Shown: piece after piece, positions 28,575 through 37,086 of the stretch
How positions within the stretch are numbered: position 1 is the stretch's first letter
Layout: each line of letters begins with the position of its first letter
Origin: Paraburkholderia sacchari
GTDB taxonomy: Bacteria; Pseudomonadota; Gammaproteobacteria; Burkholderiales; Burkholderiaceae
DNA length: 64,000 bases
Reading direction: 5' to 3'
Assembly (NCBI RefSeq): GCF_000785435.2
Contig: NZ_JTDB02000001.1
Span: 1,144,499 to 1,208,498 of the forward strand
Notes under the pieces: generated by a model
What the model was told of the DNA's origin: nothing
Databases searched by the model: none
What the model saw: only the letters and a program-made list of their open reading frames with translations
Position numbers and translations under genes: made by a program

Positions 28575-30119
28575 ATGAGATTGCTGGCCGTCCACCCGAG
28601 CGGGCTGATGTACACGCGCGTGTTTCTTCGGCTCGAGCCGCTGGGTCTCGAATCGGTCGCCGGCACGGCGCGCGACGCGGGGCACGAGGTACGCCTCATC
28701 GACCTGCAGGTGGAAACCCATCGCGACCTGATGCGCATGGTGCGCGACTGGCGCCCCGAGGCGCTTTGTTTCTCGGGCAACTATCTGGCGAATATTCCCG
28801 AGATCGTCGATCTCTCCAAGGCCGTGAAGGCGGCGCTGCCCACGTGCTTCGTGTTCGTGGGCGGCCATAGCGTGTCGTTCACGGCACACGATTTGCTGCG
28901 TCACGCTGAGGGCGCCATCGACTGCATCCTGCGCGGCGAGGGCGAGGCGTCGATCAACGTGCTGCTCGAAGCGGTTGCGCAAGGCGGCGATCTGCTCGCG
29001 GTGCCAGGCGTGGTGACGCGCGAAGGGTCGGGTCCTCCGCCGCGCTTCGTCGAGCAGCTCGATCCCGTGCGGCCCGCGCGTGATCTGTTGCGGCACCGGC
29101 GCAAATATTTCATTGGCACGCTCGACCCGTGCGCCTCGATCGAGTTTGCGCGCGGCTGCCCGTGGGACTGCACGTTCTGCAGCGCGTGGACCTTCTATGG
29201 GCGCAGCTACCGCACGCGCAGTCCCGAGGTCGTGGTGGAGGAACTGGCGGCGCTGCGCGAGCCGGGCGTCTTTATCGTCGACGATGTGGCCTTCGTGCAC
29301 GCGGAGCACGGCATGGCGATTGCCGACGCGATCCGCCAACGCGGCATCCAGAAGCGCTACTACCTGGAGACGCGCGGCGACGTGCTCCTGCGCAACAAGG
29401 AGGTGTTCCGCGCGTGGCAGGCGATCGGCCTGAAATACATGTTCCTCGGGCTCGAAGCGATCGACGACGAGGGCCTCAAGGCGTTTCGCAAACGCATCAG
29501 TCTCGACCGCAATTTCGAGGCGCTCGAATTCGCGCGTTCGCTCGGCATCACGGTCGCGATTAACCTGATTGCCGATCCGGACTGGGACCATGGGCGCTTC
29601 GAGACGATACGCCAGTGGTGCATGGAGATTCCGGAAATCGTGAACATCAGCGTGAACACGCCGTATCCTGGCACGGAGAACTGGCAGCACGAGACGCGGC
29701 GTCTGACGAGCCTCGACTACCGGCTCTACGACATCCAGCACGCGGTAGTGCCAACGAAGCTGCCGCTGCCCGAGTTCTATGCGGAATTGGTGCGCACGCA
29801 ACAAGTTTTGAATCGCAAGCACATGGGCTGGACCGCGTTTCGCGGTGCGGCGGGGCAGGCGATGCGTTTGCTGCTGCGCGGCCAGACCAATTTCGTGCGC
29901 ATGCTGTGGAAGTTCAACTCGGTGTTCGATCCGCGCCTGCAACTCGCCGATCATGCGCGCGAGGTCCACTACGAGATGACGCCGCCGCCCGCCGCACTCG
30001 GCGAGAGCGGGGGCGACATGAAGACGATCTACATTCACGGGCCAACCGGGCGGCGCGGTCGCAAGCTCGACGACGCCACCGAAAAGTTCGTCGACGATAC
30101 CCGCATGGGGATGGGCTGA
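28575..30119 (+). CDS. hpnR: B12-binding radical SAM protein, probable hopanoid C-3 methylase HpnR
   Basis: A 514-residue enzyme of the cobalamin-binding radical SAM class. Residues ~1-150 form the B12-binding domain (MRLLAVHPSG, GHEVRLIDLQ, FVGGHS). The radical SAM cluster CPWDCTFC has Cys195, Cys199 and Cys202, within a segment (ARGCPWDCTFCSAWTFYGRSYR, split by the cluster) that I recognise from HpnR. HpnR methylates the A ring of bacteriohopanoids at C-3, modifying outer-membrane lipid packing. An excellent Shine-Dalgarno (AAGGAGG, 4 bases before the ATG) fixes the start. No other hopanoid gene is adjacent. Class certain, HpnR identity probable. Confidence 0.8.
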   Translation: MRLLAVHPSGLMYTRVFLRLEPLGLESVAGTARDAGHEVRLIDLQVETHRDLMRMVRDWRPEALCFSGNYLANIPEIVDLSKAVKAALPTCFVFVGGHSVSFTAHDLLRHAEGAIDCILRGEGEASINVLLEAVAQGGDLLAVPGVVTREGSGPPPRFVEQLDPVRPARDLLRHRRKYFIGTLDPCASIEFARGCPWDCTFCSAWTFYGRSYRTRSPEVVVEELAALREPGVFIVDDVAFVHAEHGMAIADAIRQRGIQKRYYLETRGDVLLRNKEVFRAWQAIGLKYMFLGLEAIDDEGLKAFRKRISLDRNFEALEFARSLGITVAINLIADPDWDHGRFETIRQWCMEIPEIVNISVNTPYPGTENWQHETRRLTSLDYRLYDIQHAVVPTKLPLPEFYAELVRTQQVLNRKHMGWTAFRGAAGQAMRLLLRGQTNFVRMLWKFNSVFDPRLQLADHAREVHYEMTPPPAALGESGGDMKTIYIHGPTGRRGRKLDDATEKFVDDTRMGMG

Positions 30120-30120
30120 A

Positions 30121-30882
30121 TCAACCAGCCTTGCTGACCGGCACCCAGCCGTATTGCGCGGCCGCCTGCGCGAGTTGCTTCGCGATCGAGTTCGCGAGCT
30201 TGCCGGCGTCGGCGGCAATCGTGTCGCGTTTCGATGCGGATGCGCCGTGCAGTCCCGCGCCCGCTGCCGCCGATGCCGCGAGATGGCCCGCCGCCGCGCC
30301 TGCGCCCGCTGTTTCCGCCATGCCGGGCATATATCCGCTGTTCGCGCTGGTCTCGAAGTTGGCGAGCGATTGCGGCGCACCGTTGGCCGGCAGGTACGAC
30401 ACGCTGATGGTGGCATCCACTTCGCTCTTGCCGGCGCCGAGTCCGATCAGCGCGCGGCGCCGGCGGCTGCCCGCATCGACGCTATCGATGCGGCCTTCGA
30501 CCACGATGGCGTCGCGGCCCGCCGGCACGGGGCCGTCCACGCGCACCGCGGGCAGACCCATCTTCTGCAACTGCGCGACGATGTTGTCGGCCAGCTTCTC
30601 GCGCGCCGCGAGCGCTACTTGCTGTTGTTGTTGCGCAGACGTTTCGCCGCTCGCCATCGTATTGAGCCGCTGCGCCATGCCGCTGTCGAGCTTCACGAGC
30701 TCGGGCGAGATCTCGAACGCGCAGACGTAGATAACCTCGGCATGCACTTGCGGCAGCGGACCGGCGGCCTGAAACGGGCTCGCAGCCGAGGCGCAGCCCG
30801 ACGCGAGGAGCGAGCCCGCGAGCAGCGCAGCGCCGGCGAAACGGCGGGTCTTTTTGAGGAGGGAGCGGATGATCGTATTCAT
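30121..30882 (-). CDS. DUF4410 lipoprotein
   Basis: A 253-residue outer-membrane or periplasmic lipoprotein. It has a signal peptide with a lipobox (LLASGC, Cys about 30). The mature part shows the DUF4410 pattern: AEVIYVCAFEIS, LQKMGLPAVRV, a PAGRDAIVVEGRIDSVDAGSRRRR block, and GLGAGKSEVDA. The C-terminal third is Ala/Gly-rich and helical. Function unknown. Convergent with hpnR, one base between the stop codons. Confidence 0.8.
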   Translation of the reverse strand: MNTIIRSLLKKTRRFAGAALLAGSLLASGCASAASPFQAAGPLPQVHAEVIYVCAFEISPELVKLDSGMAQRLNTMASGETSAQQQQQVALAAREKLADNIVAQLQKMGLPAVRVDGPVPAGRDAIVVEGRIDSVDAGSRRRRALIGLGAGKSEVDATISVSYLPANGAPQSLANFETSANSGYMPGMAETAGAGAAAGHLAASAAAGAGLHGASASKRDTIAADAGKLANSIAKQLAQAAAQYGWVPVSKAG

Positions 30883-31080
30883 GTCGGGTCGCCTGGATGC
30901 TGGATTCGATATCGACTAGTAATAAGGATATCGAAATATCATATTCGGTTCGTTAGGACTGGCTGAGCGGCTTGCCTGCATTCGCCTGATGATTCAGGTT
31001 GCGGCGTGTGTCACTCGGCACAGGCGCAAGTATGGAGGGGAGTGCATGGCTGCGCCACGCGCGAATTATGTCGCTCGATG

Positions 31081-32445
31081 TCACCGGCGCGCGGCGGCGT
31101 CCTGAATCGGCAGCTTCACCACGGCTTCGAGTCCGCCGCCTGCACGGTCGGTGAAAGTGAGCGAGCCGCCGTGCTGCCGCGCGATTCGTTCGACGATTGC
31201 GAGCCCGAGGCCCGTGCCGCCCGCATGGCTGCGCGCATTGGTGCCACGGCTGAAGGGCGCTTTGAGCCGCTCGAGTTCTTCGGCGCGGATGCCGCCGCCA
31301 CGGTCGCAGATAGCCACGCAAGCGTGGCCGTCCGCTTGCCAGGTGCGCACGCACAGGCCCGTGCGCCCGTAGACGACGGCGTTCTGCATCAGGTTCATCA
31401 ACAGACGCATGACGGCCACGGGCCGGAACGAGAAGCGGGGCAGCGCGCCTTCCTCGAAGTCGAATTCGTGGCCGAGCCCAGCGAAGTCGGCCACGAGCTG
31501 GCCCGCGAGCGCGTTGAGGTCGCCAGGCTGCGGCGCTTCGCGCTCGCCGCTGCCCGCGTAATCCATGAACTGCTGGAGGATCGTATCGATATGGTCGAGA
31601 TAGCCCTCGGCGGAATCGACGAGCTTGTCGTTGGTGCCGCGCGGCAGCGCCATCGCAAGGGCGAGGCGCAGTTTCGTGAGCGGCGTGCGGATGTCGTGAG
31701 ACACGCCCGCGAGCATCAGCGCGCGCGTCGCTTCGGCCTGTTGCAGCGCGGCGGTCATCTGATTGAAGGCCTGGCTGACCTCGGCGATTTCGGTCGGGCC
31801 GTCGGTGGGCAGCGGCGCCGGCGCTTCACCCGCGCTCACGCGCCGCGCCGCGTGAGCCAGATCGCCGAGCGGGCGGTTCAGATGCATCTGGATCAGCCAG
31901 CCCGTGAACGCCGCGAGCAGCGCGAGACCGATCGACAACACGATGGCCGTGGCGATGCCGCTTGCGCGCGCATCGGCGCTCAGCGGCATCGCCACCCAGA
32001 TGGGCTCGCCCGCCGCGTGCATGCGGATCCAGAGACGCTCTTCGTCTGATGATTCCCAGCGCACCGGCATGTCGGCGGGCAGATGGCGCTGCAGCGCCGC
32101 GATAAAGACATCGCGCTGCCATGTCTGAAAAACATGGAGCGGACTCACGCCCGGGGAATCGAGGTTCGCCACGTGCGCGGCGGGAGCTGTGCGATGGTCG
32201 TTCAGGCGCGCGGCGCTCGCGCGGCTTTCGGCGGGCGGCAGGGCGGCGAGCGTGCTGTCGAGCAGCTTCACGTAGTCGGCGAAGATGATCGAGGCGCGCT
32301 CGATGCGCGGGCGCTGCACGAAATGCAGCAGCGCGGCGAACGAGCATAGCTGGGTGAGCGCGACCAGCGCCACCAGCAGCGCGATGTTGCGCGAGAGGAG
32401 CGATCGCGGCAGCGAGCGCGGCAGCCAGCGCGAAGGCGTGCGCAT
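31081..32445 (-). CDS. EnvZ-like sensor histidine kinase
   Basis: A 454-residue inner-membrane kinase that phosphorylates the regulator encoded just upstream. Transmembrane helix 1 is at ~20-41, a periplasmic sensor loop at ~42-162 and helix 2 at ~163-186. HAMP domain follows, then the H box VSHDIRTPLTKLR with His250. The ATPase domain has the N box LMNLMQNAVVYG, the G1 box DRGGGI and the G2 box GTGLGLAI. It starts 21 bp after the regulator stop. EnvZ/OmpR-type pairs sense envelope conditions; the signal here is unknown. Confidence 0.9.
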   Translation of the reverse strand: MRTPSRWLPRSLPRSLLSRNIALLVALVALTQLCSFAALLHFVQRPRIERASIIFADYVKLLDSTLAALPPAESRASAARLNDHRTAPAAHVANLDSPGVSPLHVFQTWQRDVFIAALQRHLPADMPVRWESSDEERLWIRMHAAGEPIWVAMPLSADARASGIATAIVLSIGLALLAAFTGWLIQMHLNRPLGDLAHAARRVSAGEAPAPLPTDGPTEIAEVSQAFNQMTAALQQAEATRALMLAGVSHDIRTPLTKLRLALAMALPRGTNDKLVDSAEGYLDHIDTILQQFMDYAGSGEREAPQPGDLNALAGQLVADFAGLGHEFDFEEGALPRFSFRPVAVMRLLMNLMQNAVVYGRTGLCVRTWQADGHACVAICDRGGGIRAEELERLKAPFSRGTNARSHAGGTGLGLAIVERIARQHGGSLTFTDRAGGGLEAVVKLPIQDAAARR

Positions 32446-32466
32446 GAGTGATGGACGCTGCAAGGC

Positions 32467-33180
32467 TCAGGACTCGACGCCGGCCACCAGCATATAGCCG
32501 AGGCCCCAGACGGTCTTGATGAAGCGCGGCTTGGCGGGATCTTCCTCGACGATCTGGCGCAGCCGCAGGATCTGCACGTCGACGCTGCGGTCGAGCGCGG
32601 CGTGGTCGCGCCCGCGGGCGCGCGCGAGCAGGTTCTCGCGGCTCACGGCGCGGTTCGGCGAGGAGCCGAGCGCGTGCAGCAGAAGCATCTGCGCCGAATG
32701 TATTTCGATGGGCACGCCATCGCGCAGCAGCGTTTGCTGGCCAACGTCGAAGACGAAGCTGCCGAAGCGCAATCGCTGCGTCGTGACGGTGGGGTCTCCC
32801 GCGGCCATCTTCTGGCGGCGCAGCAGTGCCTTCACGCGCGCGACGAGTTCGTCGGGCAGGAAGGGCTTGGCGAGGTAGTCGTCGGCGCCGGTTTCGAGGC
32901 CGATCACCTTGTCGGCAGCATCGCCCTTGGCTGTGAGCATCAGGATCGGCAGCGTGTGGCCCTCCGCGCGCAGGCGGCGGCAGACGCTCAGGCCGTCCTC
33001 GGGCTCCATCATCAGATCGAGCACCAGCAGGTCGTAGCGCTCGCGTTGCAGCATGCGGTCGAGGCGCTTGCCGTCGGCAACCGCGCGCACTTCGAAGCCG
33101 TGCCCGCTAAGGAAGCGCTGCAGCATGTTGCGCAGCTCGGCTTCGTCGTCGAGCACGAGGATCCGGTTTGCATGCTCCAT
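32467..33180 (-). CDS. OmpR-family response regulator
   Basis: A 237-residue DNA-binding regulator. Receiver domain with acidic pair DD (11-12), phospho-acceptor Asp55 and the Lys of the YLAKPF segment; then a winged-helix OmpR/PhoB output domain with the typical end FIKTVWGLGYML. AGGAGG six bases before the ATG at 33180 fixes the start, excluding a longer frame. Transcribed together with the EnvZ-like kinase that follows. Sequence resembles OmpR more than PhoB. Confidence 0.92.
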   Translation of the reverse strand: MEHANRILVLDDEAELRNMLQRFLSGHGFEVRAVADGKRLDRMLQRERYDLLVLDLMMEPEDGLSVCRRLRAEGHTLPILMLTAKGDAADKVIGLETGADDYLAKPFLPDELVARVKALLRRQKMAAGDPTVTTQRLRFGSFVFDVGQQTLLRDGVPIEIHSAQMLLLHALGSSPNRAVSRENLLARARGRDHAALDRSVDVQILRLRQIVEEDPAKPRFIKTVWGLGYMLVAGVES

Positions 33181-33586
33181 GAGCCGCCTCCTGTGGCGGT
33201 GCGGTGTGTCGATGTTTCGAAGCATCCGGCGCGCGGCCGAATTCGAATTGCATTGGAATGATCAGGGATGCTACTTGATTGCGCCGGCTCCTGCGATACC
33301 AGGGCTTGAAATAAAATTGTGAAACTTGGGGAACGTACCTTGCCGGCCGCATTGCGGCATCGCGCGTCGCTTGTACGGTTCGGCCAAGCGGCGCTGCTTG
33401 CTCCTTGCACTGCGACCGGCAAGGTACGTTCGCAAGCCAGTTATGAATGTGAACAGGCCCCGCGCGAATTGGTGCGGCCCGAACGTCGCCTCGCGAACGT
33501 TCAGGCGTGGCCCACGCGCATTGCGCACGCCGGCGTGAACAGGATTGCGCGTTAGCACGACGCGCGGTTGCCGACCGCATCATCAG
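33181..33586. other. Intergenic region containing a long perfect inverted repeat
   Basis: 406 bp upstream of the OmpR-like gene and downstream of the repetitive secreted protein gene. Apart from the promoter of the regulator it holds the 16-bp inverted repeat listed separately. No protein-coding frame stands out. Confidence 0.5.
33331..33431. repeat. Perfect 16-bp inverted repeat with 69-bp interior
   Basis: GAACGTACCTTGCCGG (33331-33346) pairs exactly with CCGGCAAGGTACGTTC (33416-33431). The interior contains the smaller hairpin CCGCATTGCGG. The whole could fold as a ~100-nt branched RNA, or be a small mobile or REP-like element. No coding frame inside. Confidence 0.7.
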
Positions 33587-34555
33587 TCAAGCCCAATGCG
33601 CGGGCACCCATACGCGACCGACCCAGTGCGCCGGCACCCAGACCGCGGCACGCGGCGCGGGCGCCACGTAGACGGCGCGCGGCAGCGGTCTGGCCGCGTA
33701 CACGACCTTGGGCGCAGGCGGCGTGACGTACACGACTTTGGGTGCGGTCGGCGCGACATAAACGGGCTTCGGCGGCGGGGGCGCTACATACACGGTCTTG
33801 GGCGCCTGAGCGACGACGACAGTGTTCGGCGCGGGCGGCGGAGCCACATAGACCGTGCTGGCCGCAGGCGTGGGAGCGACGACCACCGGGGCCGGCGGAA
33901 CTGCCACCGTGGCGCCGCCCTGGACGACCGTAGTGCCGCCCGTGCTGACCGTCCCTTCGCGAACGACCATTGACCCGCCCGACGTCGTCACCACACCCGG
34001 CGCGACACGCGTGGCGCTGCCCGAATGCGTAACGGTCCCACCGGCCGTGCCGGTGTCCGTACCCGAGCGATAGCAGGTCGTGCCAGCGCAATTCGTCGAA
34101 GCACTGTGGCTCACGCTGTTGCCGTTCGCGGCCGTGACCGTGCCGCTCGACGAATACTGGCCCGGCGCGGTGCGCGTTACGCTGCCCGAGGTCGATGCGC
34201 TGCGGCCGTCCTCGCCCGTCATCGTGCCGGTATGCGAGCAGGTGCCGCCCGCGCAGCTCGTGTCGCCTGCATGCTCGACCGAACGCCCGTTCGGGCCGAC
34301 GGCTGTGCCGCTGTTCGAGAATTGTCCCGGCGCGGTGCGCGTGACGGTGCCGGTGTTGGTGGCGAGGCCGCCCCGCGGACCGGCCACGCCGCCCGCATGC
34401 GAGCAACTGCCGCCGCCGCACGAGGCATAGTGCGCGCCGTTATACGTACCGTGCGGCGTGTAGGCGGTGCCGTGGCCCGCCCAGCCCGCGAAGGCCGGGG
34501 CGCTGGCGAGGGTGAAGACGGTGGCGGCGAGGAGGGAGCGGGGCAGCAATTTCAT
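33587..34555 (-). CDS. Secreted repetitive protein with Cys-bearing glycine/threonine repeats and VYVAPP tail
   Basis: A 322-residue exported protein with a signal peptide (1-23, ending AFA). Three to four repeats follow, each with a CxGGxCSH/C pair, a Gly/Ser stretch and a VTRTAPGQ(F/Y)SxSGT core. A Pro/Val-rich region then has four or more VYVAP(P) units, and the end carries two tandem WVPAHW motifs (VWVPAHWVGRVWVPAHWA). Such WVPxHW repeats occur in envelope proteins of Burkholderiales. Paired Cys suggest disulfides or metal binding. Function unknown; an envelope or surface structural role is inferred. Confidence 0.75.
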   Translation of the reverse strand: MKLLPRSLLAATVFTLASAPAFAGWAGHGTAYTPHGTYNGAHYASCGGGSCSHAGGVAGPRGGLATNTGTVTRTAPGQFSNSGTAVGPNGRSVEHAGDTSCAGGTCSHTGTMTGEDGRSASTSGSVTRTAPGQYSSSGTVTAANGNSVSHSASTNCAGTTCYRSGTDTGTAGGTVTHSGSATRVAPGVVTTSGGSMVVREGTVSTGGTTVVQGGATVAVPPAPVVVAPTPAASTVYVAPPPAPNTVVVAQAPKTVYVAPPPPKPVYVAPTAPKVVYVTPPAPKVVYAARPLPRAVYVAPAPRAAVWVPAHWVGRVWVPAHWA

Positions 34556-34820
34556 TTGGGATCCTTGCGGTTCGGTTCGGTGCACGCATCGGCGTGTCAG
34601 CGGAACGAACTATAGGGCGGTCCCCGCCGCAAGTCCCGTGCAAAACCATGTCGCGGTGTTACACCGTGCGCGCGCGACATGCGGCGACATACTTTGTGAG
34701 TGGTTCTGCGCGTCCGGCGCTTTTAAAGTGCGCTTCATCCGACGCGACACGCAAGGCAGCAGCGAACGACGCGTCCTTTTCAACACCGCGCCACGCGCTT
34801 TCATTCGCACAGTGCTTACC

Positions 34821-35735
34821 ATGCTCTCCACAGGAAAACTTTCGTCGTACGTAACGCTCTTCATCGTCGCGGCCTCGCTGATCGAGGCCGTGGTGCTCAC
34901 GTTTCGCAAACGCTGTAACGGCCAGGTCCCGTTCGACTGGTCCGAAGTCTGGCTCTCGCTCGCTGATCTCGTCGGACGAAAGCTGTTCGCGCTCCTGCCC
35001 GTTTCGCTCGCTACGCCAGTGTTTCATTTCGCCTGGGCGCACCGGCTTTTCACGCTCACGATCGATAACTTCCTGCTCGTGCTGCTCATCTTTCTCGGCC
35101 AGGAGTTCTGCTATTACTGCTACCACCGCGCCTCGCACCGCATGCGCGTTTTCTGGGCGTCGCACGCGGTGCATCATTCGCCCAATCAGCTCACGCTGTC
35201 TTCCGCGTATCGCCTCGGGTGGACCAGCAAGCTCGCCGGTCCGGTCGTATTCTTCGCGCCGCTCGTCTGGCTCGGCGTGCGCCCCGAGATTGCGGTCGCG
35301 ATGCTCTCGTTCAATCTGCTTTATCAGTTCTGGCTGCACAACACCTGGATGCCCAAGCTCGGCTGGCTCGAATACGTGTTCAATACGCCTTCGGCGCATC
35401 GCGTGCATCATGCGTCCAATGTCGATTACCTCGACGCGAACTATGGCGGCGTGCTGATCGTATTCGACCGCCTGTTCGGCACCTATGTGCCCGAGCGCGC
35501 CGACGAGCCGTGCCGCTACGGCCTCGTCACGCCCACGCGCTCGCGCAATCCGGTGGTGGTCGAGTTCGAGCATTGGGCGAGCCTTGCGCGCGACATCGCC
35601 GCGGCGCCCGACTGGTGGACCGCGGTGCGCCACGTTATCCTGCCGCCGGGCTGGCGCGCGGACGGCGCGGGCGAAACCACGGAGGCGCTGCGCAGGCGCA
35701 GCCTGGCAGCGGTACGGCCAGAGACGCGCGTCTGA
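34821..35735 (+). CDS. Sterol desaturase / fatty acid hydroxylase family protein
   Basis: A 304-residue integral membrane di-iron enzyme. Histidine clusters that bind the iron pair are seen: HRASHR (102-107), HAVHH (115-119) and HRVHH (about 195-199), between four hydrophobic segments. The family oxidises C-H bonds of sterols, fatty acids, carotenoids or other lipids. The ATG at 34821 is chosen because the first transmembrane helix follows; no strong ribosome site is visible. An SDR gene follows 68 bp later and may process the product. Confidence 0.88.
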   Translation: MLSTGKLSSYVTLFIVAASLIEAVVLTFRKRCNGQVPFDWSEVWLSLADLVGRKLFALLPVSLATPVFHFAWAHRLFTLTIDNFLLVLLIFLGQEFCYYCYHRASHRMRVFWASHAVHHSPNQLTLSSAYRLGWTSKLAGPVVFFAPLVWLGVRPEIAVAMLSFNLLYQFWLHNTWMPKLGWLEYVFNTPSAHRVHHASNVDYLDANYGGVLIVFDRLFGTYVPERADEPCRYGLVTPTRSRNPVVVEFEHWASLARDIAAAPDWWTAVRHVILPPGWRADGAGETTEALRRRSLAAVRPETRV

Positions 35736-35803
35736 TACGCTGCTGGCGCAATTTCCAACCAGGGTACGGCATGAGCCGAACCCACAACTCGCAGGAACTC
35801 AAG

Positions 35804-36514
35804 ATGGACGACTCAGTGAATGGCAAGGCGGTGGCGATCACCGGCGGATTCGGCAGCCTCGGCATGGCGAGCGCGCAATATCTCGCGGCGCGCGGCGCGC
35901 GCGTGGCGCTGATCGGCCGGGGCGCGGCGCCCGGCGACGACGCCTGGCCCGCAGAGCTGGCCCAGGCGGTGCGCATCGGCGGGATCGACCTCGTCGACGC
36001 GGGCGCGGCGAAGCGGGCGCTGGAGACGGCAAGCCAGGCGCTTGGCGGACTCGACGCGCTCGTCAACGTCGCGGGCGCGTTCCGCTGGGAGACGATCGCC
36101 GACGGCGACGCGCGCACGTGGGACCTGATGTTCGATCTGAACGTGAAGACGGCGCTCAATGCGTCGAAGGCGGCGCTGCCGCATCTGCTCGCGCGGGGTG
36201 CTGGGCGCATCGTGAATATCGGCGCGGGAGCGGGGCGCAAAGCCGGGCTCGGCACGGGCGCCTATGCGGCTTCGAAGGCGGGCGTGGCGCGGCTTACCGA
36301 GGCGCTGGCCGAGGAACTCAAGGACCAGCGCGTGACCGTCAATGCGATTTTGCCGAGCATCATCGACACGCCGCAAAACCGCGCCGATATGCCCGACGCC
36401 GATTTCGCACGCTGGGTGCAGCCCGATGAAATCGCGGCGGTGATTGCGTTTCTGATCTCCCCGGGCGCCAGCGCGGTGACGGGCGCGGAGATCGCAGTGA
36501 ATGGGCGGGTGTGA
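35804..36514 (+). CDS. Short-chain dehydrogenase/reductase (SDR)
   Basis: A 236-residue Rossmann oxidoreductase. NAD(P)-binding GGFGSLG (14-20), the structural NVAGAF segment (NNAG equivalent), the catalytic Ser region IVNIGAGAG and the YxxxK motif YAASK. Start at 35804 has GCAGGA seven bases upstream; the in-frame ATG at 35771 (11 more residues) is also possible. In the usual NNAG position the first Asn is retained. The catalytic Ser is not obvious in IGAGAG, which should be checked. Likely co-transcribed with the hydroxylase before it. Confidence 0.85.
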   Translation: MDDSVNGKAVAITGGFGSLGMASAQYLAARGARVALIGRGAAPGDDAWPAELAQAVRIGGIDLVDAGAAKRALETASQALGGLDALVNVAGAFRWETIADGDARTWDLMFDLNVKTALNASKAALPHLLARGAGRIVNIGAGAGRKAGLGTGAYAASKAGVARLTEALAEELKDQRVTVNAILPSIIDTPQNRADMPDADFARWVQPDEIAAVIAFLISPGASAVTGAEIAVNGRV

Positions 36515-36544
36515 TGCGTGAGGCATGCGCTGGTTGACGCGGGG

Positions 36545-36901
36545 CTAGTGCCGGCCGCCGTGTCCACCGCCGCCGCCTTGCCAGGTGGCGCTTCCGCCAC
36601 CATGCCAGCCGCCACCGCCGCCGTGCCAGCCACCGCCGCCACCGTGCCAACCGCCGCCATGCCAGCCACCACCGTGCCAACCGTGGTAGCAGCATCCGCC
36701 GCCGCCCCAGTAGGCGAAGCCGAAGCTCGGCCCGTAGTAGTACGCGGGGTAGCCGCCATAGGGGTAGCCGTAAGCGTAGGGGTAGCCGTAGCCGTAGCCG
36801 TAGCCGTACGCGGGGTCGTAATAGCCGGGATACCCCGGGTAGGGCGCGACGCAGCCTGCAAGCGCTGCGGCCATCGCCAGTGCTGAAATGAGCCGGAACA
36901 C
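36545..36901 (-). CDS. Gly/Tyr/His/Trp-rich lipoprotein
   Basis: A 118-residue lipoprotein with a GTG start backed by a strong AGGAGG five bases upstream. Signal peptide with lipobox LAGC (Cys17). The mature protein is first Tyr/Gly/Pro-rich (GYGYGYPYAYGYPYGG), then built of HGGGWHGGG repeats. This composition is known from small Burkholderia envelope lipoproteins of unknown role; the His repeats could bind metals, by inference only. Confidence 0.75.
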   Translation of the reverse strand: MFRLISALAMAAALAGCVAPYPGYPGYYDPAYGYGYGYGYPYAYGYPYGGYPAYYYGPSFGFAYWGGGGCCYHGWHGGGWHGGGWHGGGGGWHGGGGGWHGGGSATWQGGGGGHGGRH

Positions 36902-37086
36902 AGTGGCCTCCTGACGATCGGGGCGGGAGCACGGCTCCTCGCCCTGATTCCAATATTGCTTAGACACCGGATTGCGGGTGGGGATCAAGAGCAATTGTGT
37001 CCTCAGATTACCGCAGCGCGCTTGACACCGCTTGGGTGGCGATTTGGGGGCGACCATCACCTGGAGATCGCGCGCTCACCAAATCG

